Shown here: one piece after another, positions 13,127 to 24,336 of the stretch
Numbering within the stretch: position 1 is the first letter of the stretch
Layout of the letters: each line of letters starts with the position of its first letter
The notes under the pieces: model-generated
The model's database searches: none
The model's input: only the letters and a program-made list of their open reading frames with translations
What the model was told of the DNA's origin: nothing
Origin: Amoebidium appalachense
Lineage: Eukaryota > Ichthyosporea
DNA: 64,000 nt
Assembly (NCBI GenBank): GCA_963693365.1
Contig: CAVNZM010000014.1
Location: 5,642,001-5,706,000 of the forward strand
Direction: 5' to 3'
Made by a program: the position numbers and the translations under genes

Positions 13127-14500
13127 TCACGTACGGTTTACCACAATGATCACAAGCATCACGCCTTTAACCACAAGCACGAACATGAGCATAGGTTGAA
13201 TAGCAGTACCAAACCCACTCGGGTCAGAGGTAGTAAGGATGTCACACGTGCCATTCACAGCGTGAACTCCTTTGGGACACTTGAGCGAACTCTGTCCCGA
13301 CCACACATGCGGAGGGGCAAAGACTCTTGCATTTTCCCGCCTGCAAACCAAAATGTCGTCAAAGGCAGCGGTTTGGTCCTGGGGGGATGCCACAGAGTAA
13401 TTGTTCCCGCCAAAAAACGTCGACATGTAAAACTGGTCGATGTGGAGCGTGTCCGATGTACGCCATTGCATGTCGCTTATGTTTATCGCTAGAATGTTGT
13501 CCATCCACGCTTCAAGTTCCCCGTTTTTCTCAGCTGGAGGATTGTTCATTTTGACGCGGAGGCGAATATTGTGCCACTGTCCAGGCTTAAAGAACATATC
13601 GACCAACCTTCCTGTGACATTGGACGTGTAGATTACATCCACCCCATAACTCGTCGGCATGCCCACAAAGTAGAGGTACTCCTCCGCCTGCCCGTTTACA
13701 CGCCACATGTTTCTCGCACTGAACCCATCCGTACCGTTTGGTATCTTCCCTCCGCTGTTACACAGACCACCACAGAGACCGGGAACCTTCCCCATTTCGT
13801 TGAACTTGAAGTTTTCTTCAAACTTGACCCAATACGACAACCATGCTTCGTCGACTGCTTCAAAACCAGCGTGCCACTGGTAAGCGCATTCCGTAGGACC
13901 CACACACCCTTCTCTGTACGTCTGAAGCAGCGCTGTTACTGCTCCTGGCCTGTCGCTAGCAATAATCGTCGGGAAAGTATTGTTGTTCTTCATTTCGTTC
14001 ATGAGACCGAGGTAGGTAAAGTCCTCCTGAAGTGACTTTTTGGAGTATTCAAAGCCAACAGGGCGATGGTCGAAGGTTTCGTGGAGGGTGGGGACCCAGC
14101 CAGATGGGCAAGCAGGGGAGGCGATTGAGAACGGTTTAGTAATCATGGCAGGTGTAGGCAACGGTATTTGCATGCTGTTTGCGGGCACATGTGTGTGAGT
14201 TGGTGTTGGTATGTGAGATAGATGTGTAGTGGGTGGTGTTGAAGTTGTGGCAGGCTGCAAAGCCACAGAAGGCGTCGGAAAGTCGATGCCCAAAAACACG
14301 CCGTTGGTTGGAAGGACTGTTATAGTCATGGTGGATGTTGCGGTTGCTTGAATACTGCTGTTTTCTGTTGTGTTTGTGGCGTTGTGCATAGTTGGCACAG
14401 GTGCGGGCGGCTGCGGACGTGTTGGGGCGCAGTTTGCTCTGACGAAAAGCATGACTGTGGCAAACACCACGGATGTTTTTATGAACAAAGTAGTCCTCAT
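13127..14500 (-). CDS. Secreted or surface-anchored polysaccharide lyase 14-like protein, intronless
   Basis: 457 residues from the ATG at 14500, chosen because it opens a clear signal peptide (MRTTLFIKTSVVFATVMLFV); the frame is open 49 codons further upstream. Residues 25-130 form a Pro/Thr/Ser-rich linker with several N-glycosylation sites. Residues about 135-390 resemble the PL14 (alginate/glucuronan lyase) beta-jelly-roll: a YWVKFEENF strand, KVPGLCGG, FSARNMWRVNG, a PGQWHNIRLRVKM strand, NGELEAWMDN, and FYMSTFFGGNN near the end. The C-terminus (434-457) is hydrophobic, fitting a membrane or GPI-type anchor. Expected role: cleaving uronate-containing polysaccharide outside the cell; the substrate cannot be told. 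A TTTATAAA box lies at 14653-14660 and CCAATCA boxes behind it. AATAAA (plus-strand TTTATT 12958-12963) lies 164 bases past the stop. An inverted half-copy sits at 15611-16258. Confidence 0.75.
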   Translation of the reverse strand: MRTTLFIKTSVVFATVMLFVRANCAPTRPQPPAPVPTMHNATNTTENSSIQATATSTMTITVLPTNGVFLGIDFPTPSVALQPATTSTPPTTHLSHIPTPTHTHVPANSMQIPLPTPAMITKPFSIASPACPSGWVPTLHETFDHRPVGFEYSKKSLQEDFTYLGLMNEMKNNNTFPTIIASDRPGAVTALLQTYREGCVGPTECAYQWHAGFEAVDEAWLSYWVKFEENFKFNEMGKVPGLCGGLCNSGGKIPNGTDGFSARNMWRVNGQAEEYLYFVGMPTSYGVDVIYTSNVTGRLVDMFFKPGQWHNIRLRVKMNNPPAEKNGELEAWMDNILAINISDMQWRTSDTLHIDQFYMSTFFGGNNYSVASPQDQTAAFDDILVCRRENARVFAPPHVWSGQSSLKCPKGVHAVNGTCDILTTSDPSGFGTAIQPMLMFVLVVKGVMLVIIVVNRT

Positions 14501-14652
14501 GTTGATTAATATGTAGTTTTCACGAGTTAGTTCTCTTTTGTGCCAGTTATTGTGGAAGAAAGTGAAACTGTCGCTGTTGGTTGCACGATGGTGTCTTATT
14601 GAATGTATTCTCTTTGCAGATGTGACGGAGTAGGCCAGCGCGAACAAGTGTT

Positions 14653-14722
14653 TATAAACCTTAGCAGATTTTCATATCGACCAATCAACGTGTAGAGATC
14701 TGATGGTAGCTCAATGACCAAT
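14653..14722 (-). promoter_or_regulatory. Putative promoter of the PL14-like gene (TATA plus CCAAT boxes)
   Basis: TTTATAAA at 14653-14660, about 150 bases upstream of the chosen start, with GACCAATCA at 14681 and CCAATCA at 14718. The same GACCAATCA string occurs beside the transporter's TATA box at 20301. Confidence 0.5.
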
Positions 14723-15319
14723 CATGTTGAGATGTCGCACATATTTTTGATGAAGACTGATAATCACTGATTCCAGGAATGTGGAGTCCAGACTTCCTGA
14801 TTCGAAGATCTAGATCTACCATAGCCCACATCACCTCTTCGAAGTTGCCTGGTACCGGCACTTGCAGAGAATATTGAATTTATTTTTAAATGAACATTTA
14901 GTGAGTCTCCACCAATCAATATAATGTGCACGAAATTCTTCTCCCTTGTCTTTTGTTCTTATTTTCTTTTTACGACATCTGATCATGAATTTTGATCAGG
15001 GCAGGTAACAGGTTTCGAGGAAAACTTGCCATTCGCATTCCTATGATCTAGAGCGGATCTGGAAAATATTTGTTTGGGCATCGATGATCCAGCACTGGCC
15101 AGTGCTGCCGTGGCCATGCACAACAACGCAGGACCACACAAAATCTACATAGTATCAAATAACGCAAGAAAAAGGCTTTTTTTATATTAGTATGAGATGT
15201 CGCAGCTAAATCAGCTAAAATTTTGGACAGTAAGTCCCTTTTTGCAGGGCACATGAGGCCATCTCCACGTCCACGCTAAATTAGGGATGGCTATTTTTAG
15301 CTCCTACTATTGGATTCGG

Positions 15320-15575
15320 CAGATCTCGAACAGGGTGTGAAATTTGTTTTTGGCTGGTGCCATTTTTGCAGCTTTCCACAAGCCCTGATGGCCCCAATAG
15401 AGCCAACAACCGTTTTTAGGTGCCATTTTTCTAATATATTTGGCTCTGTTAGGGCCAATTCTTCAGAAATTGATGGACCTAACTTCGAAAAGTTTAGGGA
15501 CATTTTTCGGACTTTCAGGGACAATTTTCTGGCCCTAAACCCCCTAATTTCACAGCCTGATCTCGAAATCAGCCT
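15320..15575. repeat. Imperfect foldback element next to the lyase half-copy
   Basis: The left end GATCTCGAACAGGGTGTGAA pairs imperfectly with the right end ATTTCACAGCCTGATCTCGA. An inner pair, GGCCCCAATAGAGCC and GGCTCTGTTAGGGCC, also matches in inverted orientation. The short direct repeat GGTGCCATTTTT occurs twice. It could be a decayed miniature transposon. Confidence 0.4.
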
Positions 15576-15610
15576 AGTCTCCAAGGCTTTGTATACGCTG
15601 GCTTACGTAA

Positions 15611-16258
15611 GTGGCCGGGGCGGCCTACGACACTGCGGGACGTCTCCGGCCGGATGGGTTCAGTGCAAGAAACATGTGGCGTGTAAACGGGCAGGCGGAG
15701 GAGTACCTCTACTTTGTGGGCATGCCGACGAGTTATGGGGTGGATGTAAACTACACATCGAATGTCACAGGAAAGCCCGTCTATATGTTCTTTAAGCCTG
15801 GGCAGTGGCACAATGTTCGCCTGCGTATCAAAATGAACAATCCTCCCTAAGAGAAAAACGGGGAACTAGAAGCGTGGCTTGACAACATTCTAGCCGTAAA
15901 CATGAGCGACATGCAATGGCGTACCTCCGACACGCTTCACATCGACCAGTTTTACATGTCGCCTCTTTTTGGCGGGAACAATTACTCTGTGGCATCCCCC
16001 CAGGACCACACTGCTGCCTTTGAAGACATTTTGGTTTGCAGGCGGAAAGATGCAAAGGTGTTTGCCCCTCCCCATGCGTGGTCGGGACAGAGTTCGCTCA
16101 AGTGTCACAAGGGGGTTCACGCTGTGAATGGCACATGTGACATCCTCACTACCTCTGACCCGAGTGGGTTTGGTACTGCTGTTCAACCCATGCTCATGTT
16201 TGTGTTTGTGGTTAAAGGCGTGATGTTAGTAATTTTTGTGGTAAATCGTACGTGAACA
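15611..16258 (+). pseudogene. Truncated inverted copy of the PL14-like gene
   Basis: Sequence from codon DGFSARNMW to the C-terminal VVNRT repeats residues 258-457 of the protein at 13127-14500 with few substitutions, on the opposite strand. A TAA replaces the codon after NNPP (GCT-GAG became TAA-GAG at about 15847-15852), so the frame is broken. The N-terminal half, signal peptide and promoter are absent. Similarity runs a little past the stop codon (GTAGTCAGCCGTC in both copies), so the duplication was genomic and not a reverse-transcribed fragment ending at a poly-A. Confidence 0.85.
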
Positions 16259-17750
16259 ATATACTATAGATAGTGCTCACAAAACGTAGTCAGCCGTCAT
16301 GTTCTTTGTAATCTCTTACCAAAGTGTTACCGCGCACCCAGCAACTTCCTGCTGTGCAGTTACGCGGTATTTTATAACCGAACCAGCCCTTAAGCTGTTG
16401 AGCAGAAAAAAGCTTTCGTGTATATAGACTTTAAACCACGGTTTTCAAACAGTGTGCTACACCACCGTTTAAGAATCATTTGAAAATGATGGACGGTTAC
16501 GGGCCTCACAACCGCAAGTGAGCTTCTATCCAATAGTATCATGATATAATGATCATGATATATATCAACATCAACATCAATATATATCACTGAACATTTA
16601 TATACCAACCTGACAATCTCTTTGCCTTTATATGCAATTTTCGAATGAAACAAGCCACCTCTGCAACACCAACAGCTGGCTAACGAAATCATCGTATTTG
16701 CACTTTCTCTCATGATTTGTTTAATCCCCCCCCCCCCCCCCCTTTTTTTCAACCCATACCCCCCAGGACCCCCCTCCCCCCCCCTCCCCCCCCTCCCCCC
16801 CCTCCCCCCCCCTCCCCCCCCCCCCCCCCTCCCCCCTCCCTCCCTCTCTTAACCTCGTTTTCCCCTAAGAGAATTGGGGAAGGGAATTGGGGGGGGGATT
16901 GTGGGAGAAAAAAGAACTTCTCGGAAAAAGAAAGGAGGGAAGGAGGGAAGGAAGCAAGGCAGGAAGGAAGCAATAAAGCAAGGCGGAAAGAAAGAAAAAT
17001 GAAAGCAGGAAAGGAAGAATCAAAATAAAGAAAAGAATGAAGAAAGAACTAAAGATAGAAGGAAGGAAGGAAGGAAAGAAAGAAAGATGGAAAGAGCGAG
17101 AAAAAGAAAGAATAAATAATACAAGGGGAAAAAAGTCGACAACCGCTGCCAGGAGGGTTCCCCCACCTCCCCCCCCCCCCCCCCCCCCCCCCCCCCCACC
17201 CCCCAAACACATACACGCACCGGACACACATACACACGTGCGCGTGCGCACATGCGCGCGCACCTCCACGCGCGCACACACACACACACAAACACACACA
17301 AACACACACACATACACACACACATACTTTCTAAAGATAATGCCTCCATACGTCTGGCTCCAAACCACACGTACAATCATCATACATGTCGTGAATGGTG
17401 ATCGCTTTGAACCACAGAAAAAGTCTGATGTTTTTTTTTTCCAAGCCCTTTGTGGGGACTCATTGGAAAGGGATTGAGTGAAAACGAGTAGGCTGTTTGA
17501 AGACAAATACTGGGGAATGATTCCAGTAATTCCTGAATTTCAGCAGTTATTGGGTTAAATATTGCCCATTGCCTACACCCAGTTTTGGAGTTGTCAGCGG
17601 AACTTTTGATGCGTTATCTTCGGGGGGAGAGACAGTAAATTCTTACGTTGGCATGCAGACAGCTCTGGCGAGGCGGGAGAAGGTCTGCGGAGTCCTCATC
17701 TTGGGACCTCTGACTTGAGCTCACACACACACGCAGAGACACACACACAC

Positions 17751-17756
<6 letters not shown>

Positions 17757-17796
<40 letters not shown>

Positions 17797-17803
17797 CTCT
17801 CTC

Positions 17804-17869
<66 letters not shown>

Positions 17870-17927
17870 ATCTCATACTCTCTCTCTCTTTCTCCCCTTC
17901 TCACTCTCTCACTCTCACTCTCACTCA

Positions 17928-17974
<47 letters not shown>

Positions 17975-17984
17975 CTCTCTCTCG

Positions 17985-18077
<93 letters not shown>

Positions 18078-18239
18078 CGTGCGCGCGCAGTGTGTCTCTT
18101 TCTTCTCTCTCTCTCTCTCTCTCTCCCCCCCCCCCCCCCCCCCCCCCCCCCGAATTTCTGGCTCTTCATACACACACACTCTCTCCCCCGCGACTCTCTT
18201 TCTCTCCCCCTCCCTCCCTCCCTCCCGGGACCTCTCTCC

Positions 18240-18287
<48 letters not shown>

Positions 18288-18395
18288 TCTCTCACCCTCC
18301 CCCCTCCCCCTTTCCCTCCCTCCCTCCCCCCCCATCTCTCTCCCCATCCCTCCCTCCCTCCCTCCCTCCCTCTCTCTCCCTCTTTTCTCCCTCCC

Positions 18396-18458
<63 letters not shown>

Positions 18459-18488
18459 GTCTCTCTCTCTCTGTCTCTCTTTCTCCCT

Positions 18489-18522
<34 letters not shown>

Positions 18523-18588
18523 AGATCTCTCTCTCTCTCTCTAGATCTCTCTCCCTCTCCCTCCCTATCTCCCTCTCTCTCCCTCTCT

Positions 18589-18627
<39 letters not shown>

Positions 18628-18650
18628 TCCCTCTCTCTCTCTCTCCCCCC
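17757..18650 (+). repeat. Extended (CT)n / polypyrimidine tract with (TG)n and poly-C inserts
   Basis: Almost 900 bases dominated by CT dinucleotide, with (GT)n at about 18020-18068 and C runs at 18125 and 18241. The strand is nearly pure pyrimidine over hundreds of bases, which can adopt triplex structure. Confidence 0.9.
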
Positions 18651-18919
18651 CCGCCCCTCCCCCCTACCCCCCGGCCCCCCTTTACCCCCCCCCCCCCCCC
18701 CCCCCCCCCCTCCAAGCTTCCCCACCTCTCACAATCCAATTATTATTGGTTTGTGGTAAAGTACTACCATCTTTCTTCAATACCACAGTGTGTGTGTGTG
18801 TGTGTGTGTGTGTGTTGTGTGTGTGTGTGTGCGTGCGCGTGCGCGTGCGCGTGTGCGTGCGTGCGTGCGTGCGTGTGTGTGCATTCGTGCATGTGTGCGT
18901 GCGTGCGTGCGTGCGTGCA

Positions 18920-18958
<39 letters not shown>

Positions 18959-19076
18959 ATGTGTGCGTGTGCGTGTACCACATCCGATTCGTCGGTGTCA
19001 CGACATCCGAAGTATGTGGCCATGGATATGTGTGTGTATCTTCATGTGTGTGTGTGTGCGTGTGTCTGTGTGTGTG

Positions 19077-19126
<50 letters not shown>

Positions 19127-19189
19127 TGTGTGTGTGCGTGCGTTCGTGCGTGCGCCACGTGCGTGCGCGTGTGCGTGCGTGCGTGCGTG

Positions 19190-19317
<128 letters not shown>

Positions 19318-20126
19318 TCACGGTGTGTACGCGCGTGTCTGCATGTGCATGACATTGTTCTTGAAAGTTCCGGCAGAGCAGAAGGGCGCTTCGGGGGTTT
19401 ACCCAGAGACGGCCGATGGTTGGTTGCTTACGGGCACTACCATTGCTGTTGGCACTTGGCAGTGGTTGTGGCGTTTTGTAACGGTTTCACTGGCGGGGAG
19501 ATTTAGTACGGGGCTGGAAAAGGTTAAACAACGTTAACAGAGGTAAGGTTTCTTGGCTTTTCTGATCATTTCCCTAGCTGTAGTATAACATGTCTAAATA
19601 TTATGAGGCCTTGATACCTAAAAAAAACTTTCAAGCGAACTGATATGCACGTGGTCCTGTAGCGGTGGAGTCCCTGCGACGCTTGCTCGTGCAAGGTGCT
19701 ACCCTTGCCCGGGGCGGCCGGATTCCAATCTTCAAAAAAAAACTCGAGGAATTTCTTAGCCCGATTCAGGAATCATCTGGATTTGGACTGAGAGAAGGAA
19801 GAGTTCACAAGCCAAGTTACGTTATTGGAACCGAAAATAGGCTGAAATATAGTGATTTATTTCAGAACTAAAGAGAGGGAGTGAGTGAAAGTGATAGTTT
19901 TACAGATATAAAGAAATGGGTCACCGCACTCAAGACATAAAGAGTCGACCAGCCAATAGGATGCATTTATCTATCATACACGGCACTGTCCCTGGGACGT
20001 TCAGAGGAGCAAAATGTTGAATTTTAAGGCTTTTTTTGGTACTAATAATACGGTATAGCAGTATAATAATGATACTTGTGTGCTTGTATTTCATATTATG
20101 ATTCATGAAGATTCAGTAGAGCCATA

Positions 20127-20199
20127 GGCGGCATAGCTGAGTTGATAGCTCCCAAGGCTTAGTACTGTCGAGTCTCTGGTGAGGTTTGATTGGTTCGAT
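20127..20199 (+). other. tRNA-like sequence (decayed tRNA or SINE head)
   Basis: TAGCTGAGTTGATAGC at 20134-20149 matches a tRNA D-arm/A-box, and GAGGTTTGATT at 20181 resembles a B-box (GGTTCGATT) at about the right distance. A T6 run at 20234 could end pol III transcription. The acceptor stem does not close convincingly, so this is not called as a functional tRNA. Confidence 0.35.
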
Positions 20200-20291
20200 C
20201 ATTTGAACCGTTCCTATTGGCTGATCTAAATACTTTTTTATCCTTTTGGGCAACCCGATTGGTTTACTGAATGTAAACAAACGGTTACTGC

Positions 20292-20343
20292 CCAATTCGC
20301 GACCAATCATATTTGGTGGCTCACCGACTCGCAGGTATATAAA
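20292..20343 (+). promoter_or_regulatory. Putative promoter of the amino-acid transporter (CCAAT and TATA)
   Basis: CCAAT at 20292-20296 and 20303-20307 is followed by TATATAAA at 20336-20343, about 165 bases before the start codon. An identical TATATAAA occurs at 46054-46061. Confidence 0.6.
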
Positions 20344-20508
20344 CTGGCAGCGACGCGACAACAACCTTCAGATGCAGACTGCACTTGCAAACACGATTCA
20401 GTACAGCCTGACACCTGGCACCTCTGTTTACACTCTGGCTACTCATCCATACAAAAACAGCTTCTTTTCAAAACTATTATCCCGCAAATTTATCCCGAGA
20501 TAATCAAA

Positions 20509-21927
20509 ATGGCCTCTGTCGATTGTGACTCCAAGATCAAGGCGGCCACAGTGGCTGAGCCCTCTGGCGAATGTGTCTCCATCGAAAGCAACAGCGAGAA
20601 TGAGCAGACGGAGGGGGGCGCCCGCAACTCGTCCGTGCTTGCCGGCATGGCCAATCTCACAAACACAATCATCGGCACCGGCGTGCTTGCCCTCCCCTAT
20701 GCCTTCGCCCAGTGCGGGTGGCTGGTGGCCATCCTGCTCATGGCATTTTCTCTGTTCGCATCGTTCCTTACCATTCATCTCTATAGCAAGTGTTGCCACC
20801 GCGTGGGCGGTGAAAACACGTCCTATGGCGGTGTGTTGAAGGAGGCGTACCCGCGGTTCGGCTGGGTGGGCGACTTTGCGGTCATCTTCACGTGCATTGG
20901 CGCATGCATCTCGTATCTGATGGTGGCTGGCGACCTCCTGCCGCAGTTTGTGGAGCAGGTGGCGGGGTCTTCCGTTGCTGCCGACAGTTTCCTCTACAAC
21001 CGCCTCTTTTGGATCGGCATCGTTTTTGCCGTGGTCGGTGCCCCCCTTGCCTGCATGCCCAACATCGACAAGCTCAAGTTCACCAGCACCCTGGCTATTG
21101 TTGCCGTTCTGTACGTCATGGTGGTCGTGCTTCTTTTCTTTATTGCTCCCTCGGACGCCTTCGATGCCTGCTCCGGCCAGGACGCTGCCACCTGCCGCGG
21201 TGCCGTGGAGATGGTCCATGGCGACGGACTGGGTGTGCTGCGTGCCCTCCCCATGTACATCTTCGCCTTTGCCTGCCAGGTCAACGTGCCGGCCATCTAC
21301 AACGTCATTAAGAAGCCCAGCGTCAAGTCCATGGACATTGTGGGTGCTGGCTCCATTGGCCTCGTTGGTGTCGTTTACATGTTCTTTGGCCTGTGCGGGG
21401 TTCTTACCTTTGGCACCAAAGTCAGCCCCAACATTCTCACGGACTACCCCATCACCCCCGTCGTGTCTGCTGCGCGCCTGATGCTTGCCTTTGTCGTTTC
21501 TGCATCCTACCCCGTCCTCTTCCATCCCACACGTGATGCCTTTGTCAACCTTGTGCACCAGCTGCTCCAGGTTGCAGGAAAGGGCGATGTTGTGTCTGCC
21601 CCGCGCGCAAACAGTACCCGGGCCGTGTTTTGGGCCTGCACGGTGGGTCTCCTTGCCACCACGGTGGCTGTGGCCATGACCATTAGCGACCTCGGGCTGG
21701 TGTTTGGAATTGTTGGTGCTACCTCCTGCACCATGTCGGCATTCATCATCCCCGCCGTGGCCTACCTGAAGATGTTTGTGTACAACGATGCGCAAGCCGA
21801 TGCCGAGAAGGGATGGGCGCCGCGATCGGAGAGCAAGTGGGCCGGTGGCAAGAAGTATGCTGCCTGGTTCCTGGCCGTGTTCGGTGTCATCTTCATGCCC
21901 GTGGCCGTGGTGGTTTTGTTCGTGTGA
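20509..21927 (+). CDS. AAAP/SLC38-type amino-acid transporter, intronless
   Basis: 472-residue multi-pass membrane protein of the amino acid/auxin permease (AAAP) superfamily, closest in style to SLC38 and fungal Avt vacuolar transporters. About 40 hydrophilic N-terminal residues precede the family signature NLTNTIIGTGVLALPYAF (49-66). About eleven hydrophobic segments follow, ending FLAVFGVIFMPVAVVVLFV. Expected role: proton- or sodium-coupled movement of neutral amino acids across the plasma or vacuolar membrane; substrate and direction cannot be read from sequence. The start at 20509 has a good context (AAAATGGCC) and lies about 165 bases past a TATA box. The codons are GC-rich, unlike the AT-richer flanks. 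The 3' region has AATAAA at 22276-22281. The antisense frame of 499 residues is a by-product of this codon bias. Confidence 0.92.
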   Translation: MASVDCDSKIKAATVAEPSGECVSIESNSENEQTEGGARNSSVLAGMANLTNTIIGTGVLALPYAFAQCGWLVAILLMAFSLFASFLTIHLYSKCCHRVGGENTSYGGVLKEAYPRFGWVGDFAVIFTCIGACISYLMVAGDLLPQFVEQVAGSSVAADSFLYNRLFWIGIVFAVVGAPLACMPNIDKLKFTSTLAIVAVLYVMVVVLLFFIAPSDAFDACSGQDAATCRGAVEMVHGDGLGVLRALPMYIFAFACQVNVPAIYNVIKKPSVKSMDIVGAGSIGLVGVVYMFFGLCGVLTFGTKVSPNILTDYPITPVVSAARLMLAFVVSASYPVLFHPTRDAFVNLVHQLLQVAGKGDVVSAPRANSTRAVFWACTVGLLATTVAVAMTISDLGLVFGIVGATSCTMSAFIIPAVAYLKMFVYNDAQADAEKGWAPRSESKWAGGKKYAAWFLAVFGVIFMPVAVVVLFV

Positions 21928-22275
21928 TTTTTTTGTTTTCATTCAGTAGCAGACCTTGCCTGTTACTTAACTACCGTGCTATTACGTGCGATACCTTAGT
22001 TAACTTAGTAGACCTCACGGACTTGTGGGTGGATCTTTCAAGTAAGTTACATCATTGCGTGCGTACAAAAAACGGTTCAGCAAAACTGACGCGCGGAAAG
22101 TCATGGTTACTTATACCTTTATACCCTTATACTGTTAGCTTTTTAAACTTGTAGTTTTGTGTTGTTTCAACTCTTTTTAAAGCTAGTACTGCCGTTTTAG
22201 AACTTTCCAAAATATAGTTCTCGGACGCATCAACCGCTGTGCGGCCATAGTCACCAAAACAATCGTCAAAGTATT

Positions 22276-22281
22276 AATAAA
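22276..22281 (+). terminator. Polyadenylation signal of the transporter
   Basis: AATAAA about 350 bases beyond the stop codon at 21927, in AT-rich sequence; the only canonical signal between the stop and the next repeat block. Confidence 0.5.
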
Positions 22282-23142
22282 CAGAAAATATTAACGAAAA
22301 AAGGCTGAAACCTCCTTGATACGAGGTGGAACAGCTACTTTCTGTGAATGCTGTACCCAAACTTCCAACAGCCCATAAACATGTGGTGTGGCCATGCACC
22401 CAGTGACTGGCTTACTAAATCCTTTCCGAAAGTCAATTTGCCTTTCAGACAATGCACATACTGTACACACAAAAAAAATGGAGCGTACACAGACTTCTCA
22501 GTACATACGTATGATCACCGCCACAGACATTTCAGTAAAATGTTACTCAAGGCACCCGGGTATGATGATACACAGACCGTTGAGTAGCTCATACACAGTA
22601 TGGAGCTCTACTGAGAAAGAGACCCCGTGCACCTTAAGGTGTCCCCCACCAATATGGTCTCCGGCTACGCATTCAGTTTTGAAGTGTAACAGTGGTTCAC
22701 TTTTACGATAATCTGTAAAATGGGGGTAGATCTAGAGTCTGGTTATCTTAAGGTTCCTGCCAGGATGTAGAGTTCTCTTTCTGCCTCCCCCCCCCCCCCC
22801 CCCCCCCCCCCACCCCACCCCCACCCCCACCCCCACCCCCCATCCCCCGTGCGCCCTCCCCTCCCGCCGGGTCCACGATACGTGTGCATACCCTCCGAGT
22901 GCAAAGTGTACACACTCGCATCCAAACCCGCACACACACACACACACACACACACACATCACACCAGTGACTTGTTGCAATATGCACACAATAAATTGTG
23001 TGGGAAACTTTGCTCGTTTTTGTGCAGGAGCTAACTAAAAACAAACTGGCATCGATGCAAGAGTTACATCAGTTTTGTTGAAGTTGTGCACCCGGAAATA
23101 ACGCCACCCCCCTACCCCCCTCCCCCATCCCTATGCCCCCTC

Positions 23143-23182
<40 letters not shown>

Positions 23183-23792
23183 TCCTGTACACCCCCCGTC
23201 CGGCCTCTATTTATTATCTCAATTCTCCCCCAGTCTCGGTAGACTTAATTTTTTTTTAGAAGCTTCGGAAACTTTAATGATTAAAAACTTGCACTTAGAA
23301 TCTTTTAAGTGAGTTATCTTGTTAGAGAACCACCCCTGAAACACGCCCCCTCCCCCCTTCCACCCCCCCCCCCCCCCCCCCCCCCCGGCGGCCGCTGGCC
23401 TTCCTTACAGCCCCCCCCCCCCTCCCTCCCTCCCCCCCCCCCCCCCCTCCCCCCCTCCCCTCCCCCCCCCCCCCCCCCCCCCTCCCCCCCCCCCCTCCCC
23501 CCCTCCCCCCCCCCCCCCCCCCCCCCCCCGGCGGGCGCCCGCGCCCCCGGCCACCGGGGCTCTCCCTTCCAAACACACAGCTGTGATATACACAAGCGCG
23601 CGCACAAGAACAATTAATGCCACGAAACCGCAACTAAACCGTGCCTCAAAGAGCTGAGGGGGGAGAAGGGGGGCGGGAGGGCGGGTGGGGAGGAGAGGGG
23701 GCTTTACATATGCATCCGGGTGCACAACTTGAACAATAGCATGTGTACGTGCGTGCGTGGCTGTGGTTGCGGTTGAGCGTCATCTGTACGTA

Positions 23793-23840
<48 letters not shown>

Positions 23841-23947
23841 TGTGTCTACGGTGTGTGTATGTGTTTTTGTGTGTGCGTATGTGTATATGTGTGTTTTTGT
23901 GTGTGTGGGTTTGTGTGTTTGTGTTCTTGTGGGTGTAGGTGTTTAAA

Positions 23948-24029
<82 letters not shown>

Positions 24030-24034
24030 GGTGT

Positions 24035-24083
<49 letters not shown>

Positions 24084-24092
24084 TGTGTCTAC

Positions 24093-24336
<244 letters not shown>

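Noticed and set aside
17343-17477. Plus-strand frame MPPYVWLQTTRTIIIHVVNG and onward, possible exon
   Set aside because: Both strands are open with protein-like composition, and no partner exon keeps phase. Left unannotated pending transcripts.
19370-19537. Frame [19 protein letters not shown] and onward, with a faint tafazzin-like WLWRF stretch
   Set aside because: The tafazzin acyltransferase motif (HX4D) and later blocks are absent downstream on the same strand; a short resemblance only.
20443-21942. 499-codon open frame on the minus strand across the transporter
   Set aside because: Exact antisense of the transporter. His/Gly/Asp-rich composition is what GC-biased sense codons give in reverse; the plus frame has a clear family signature and membrane segments.
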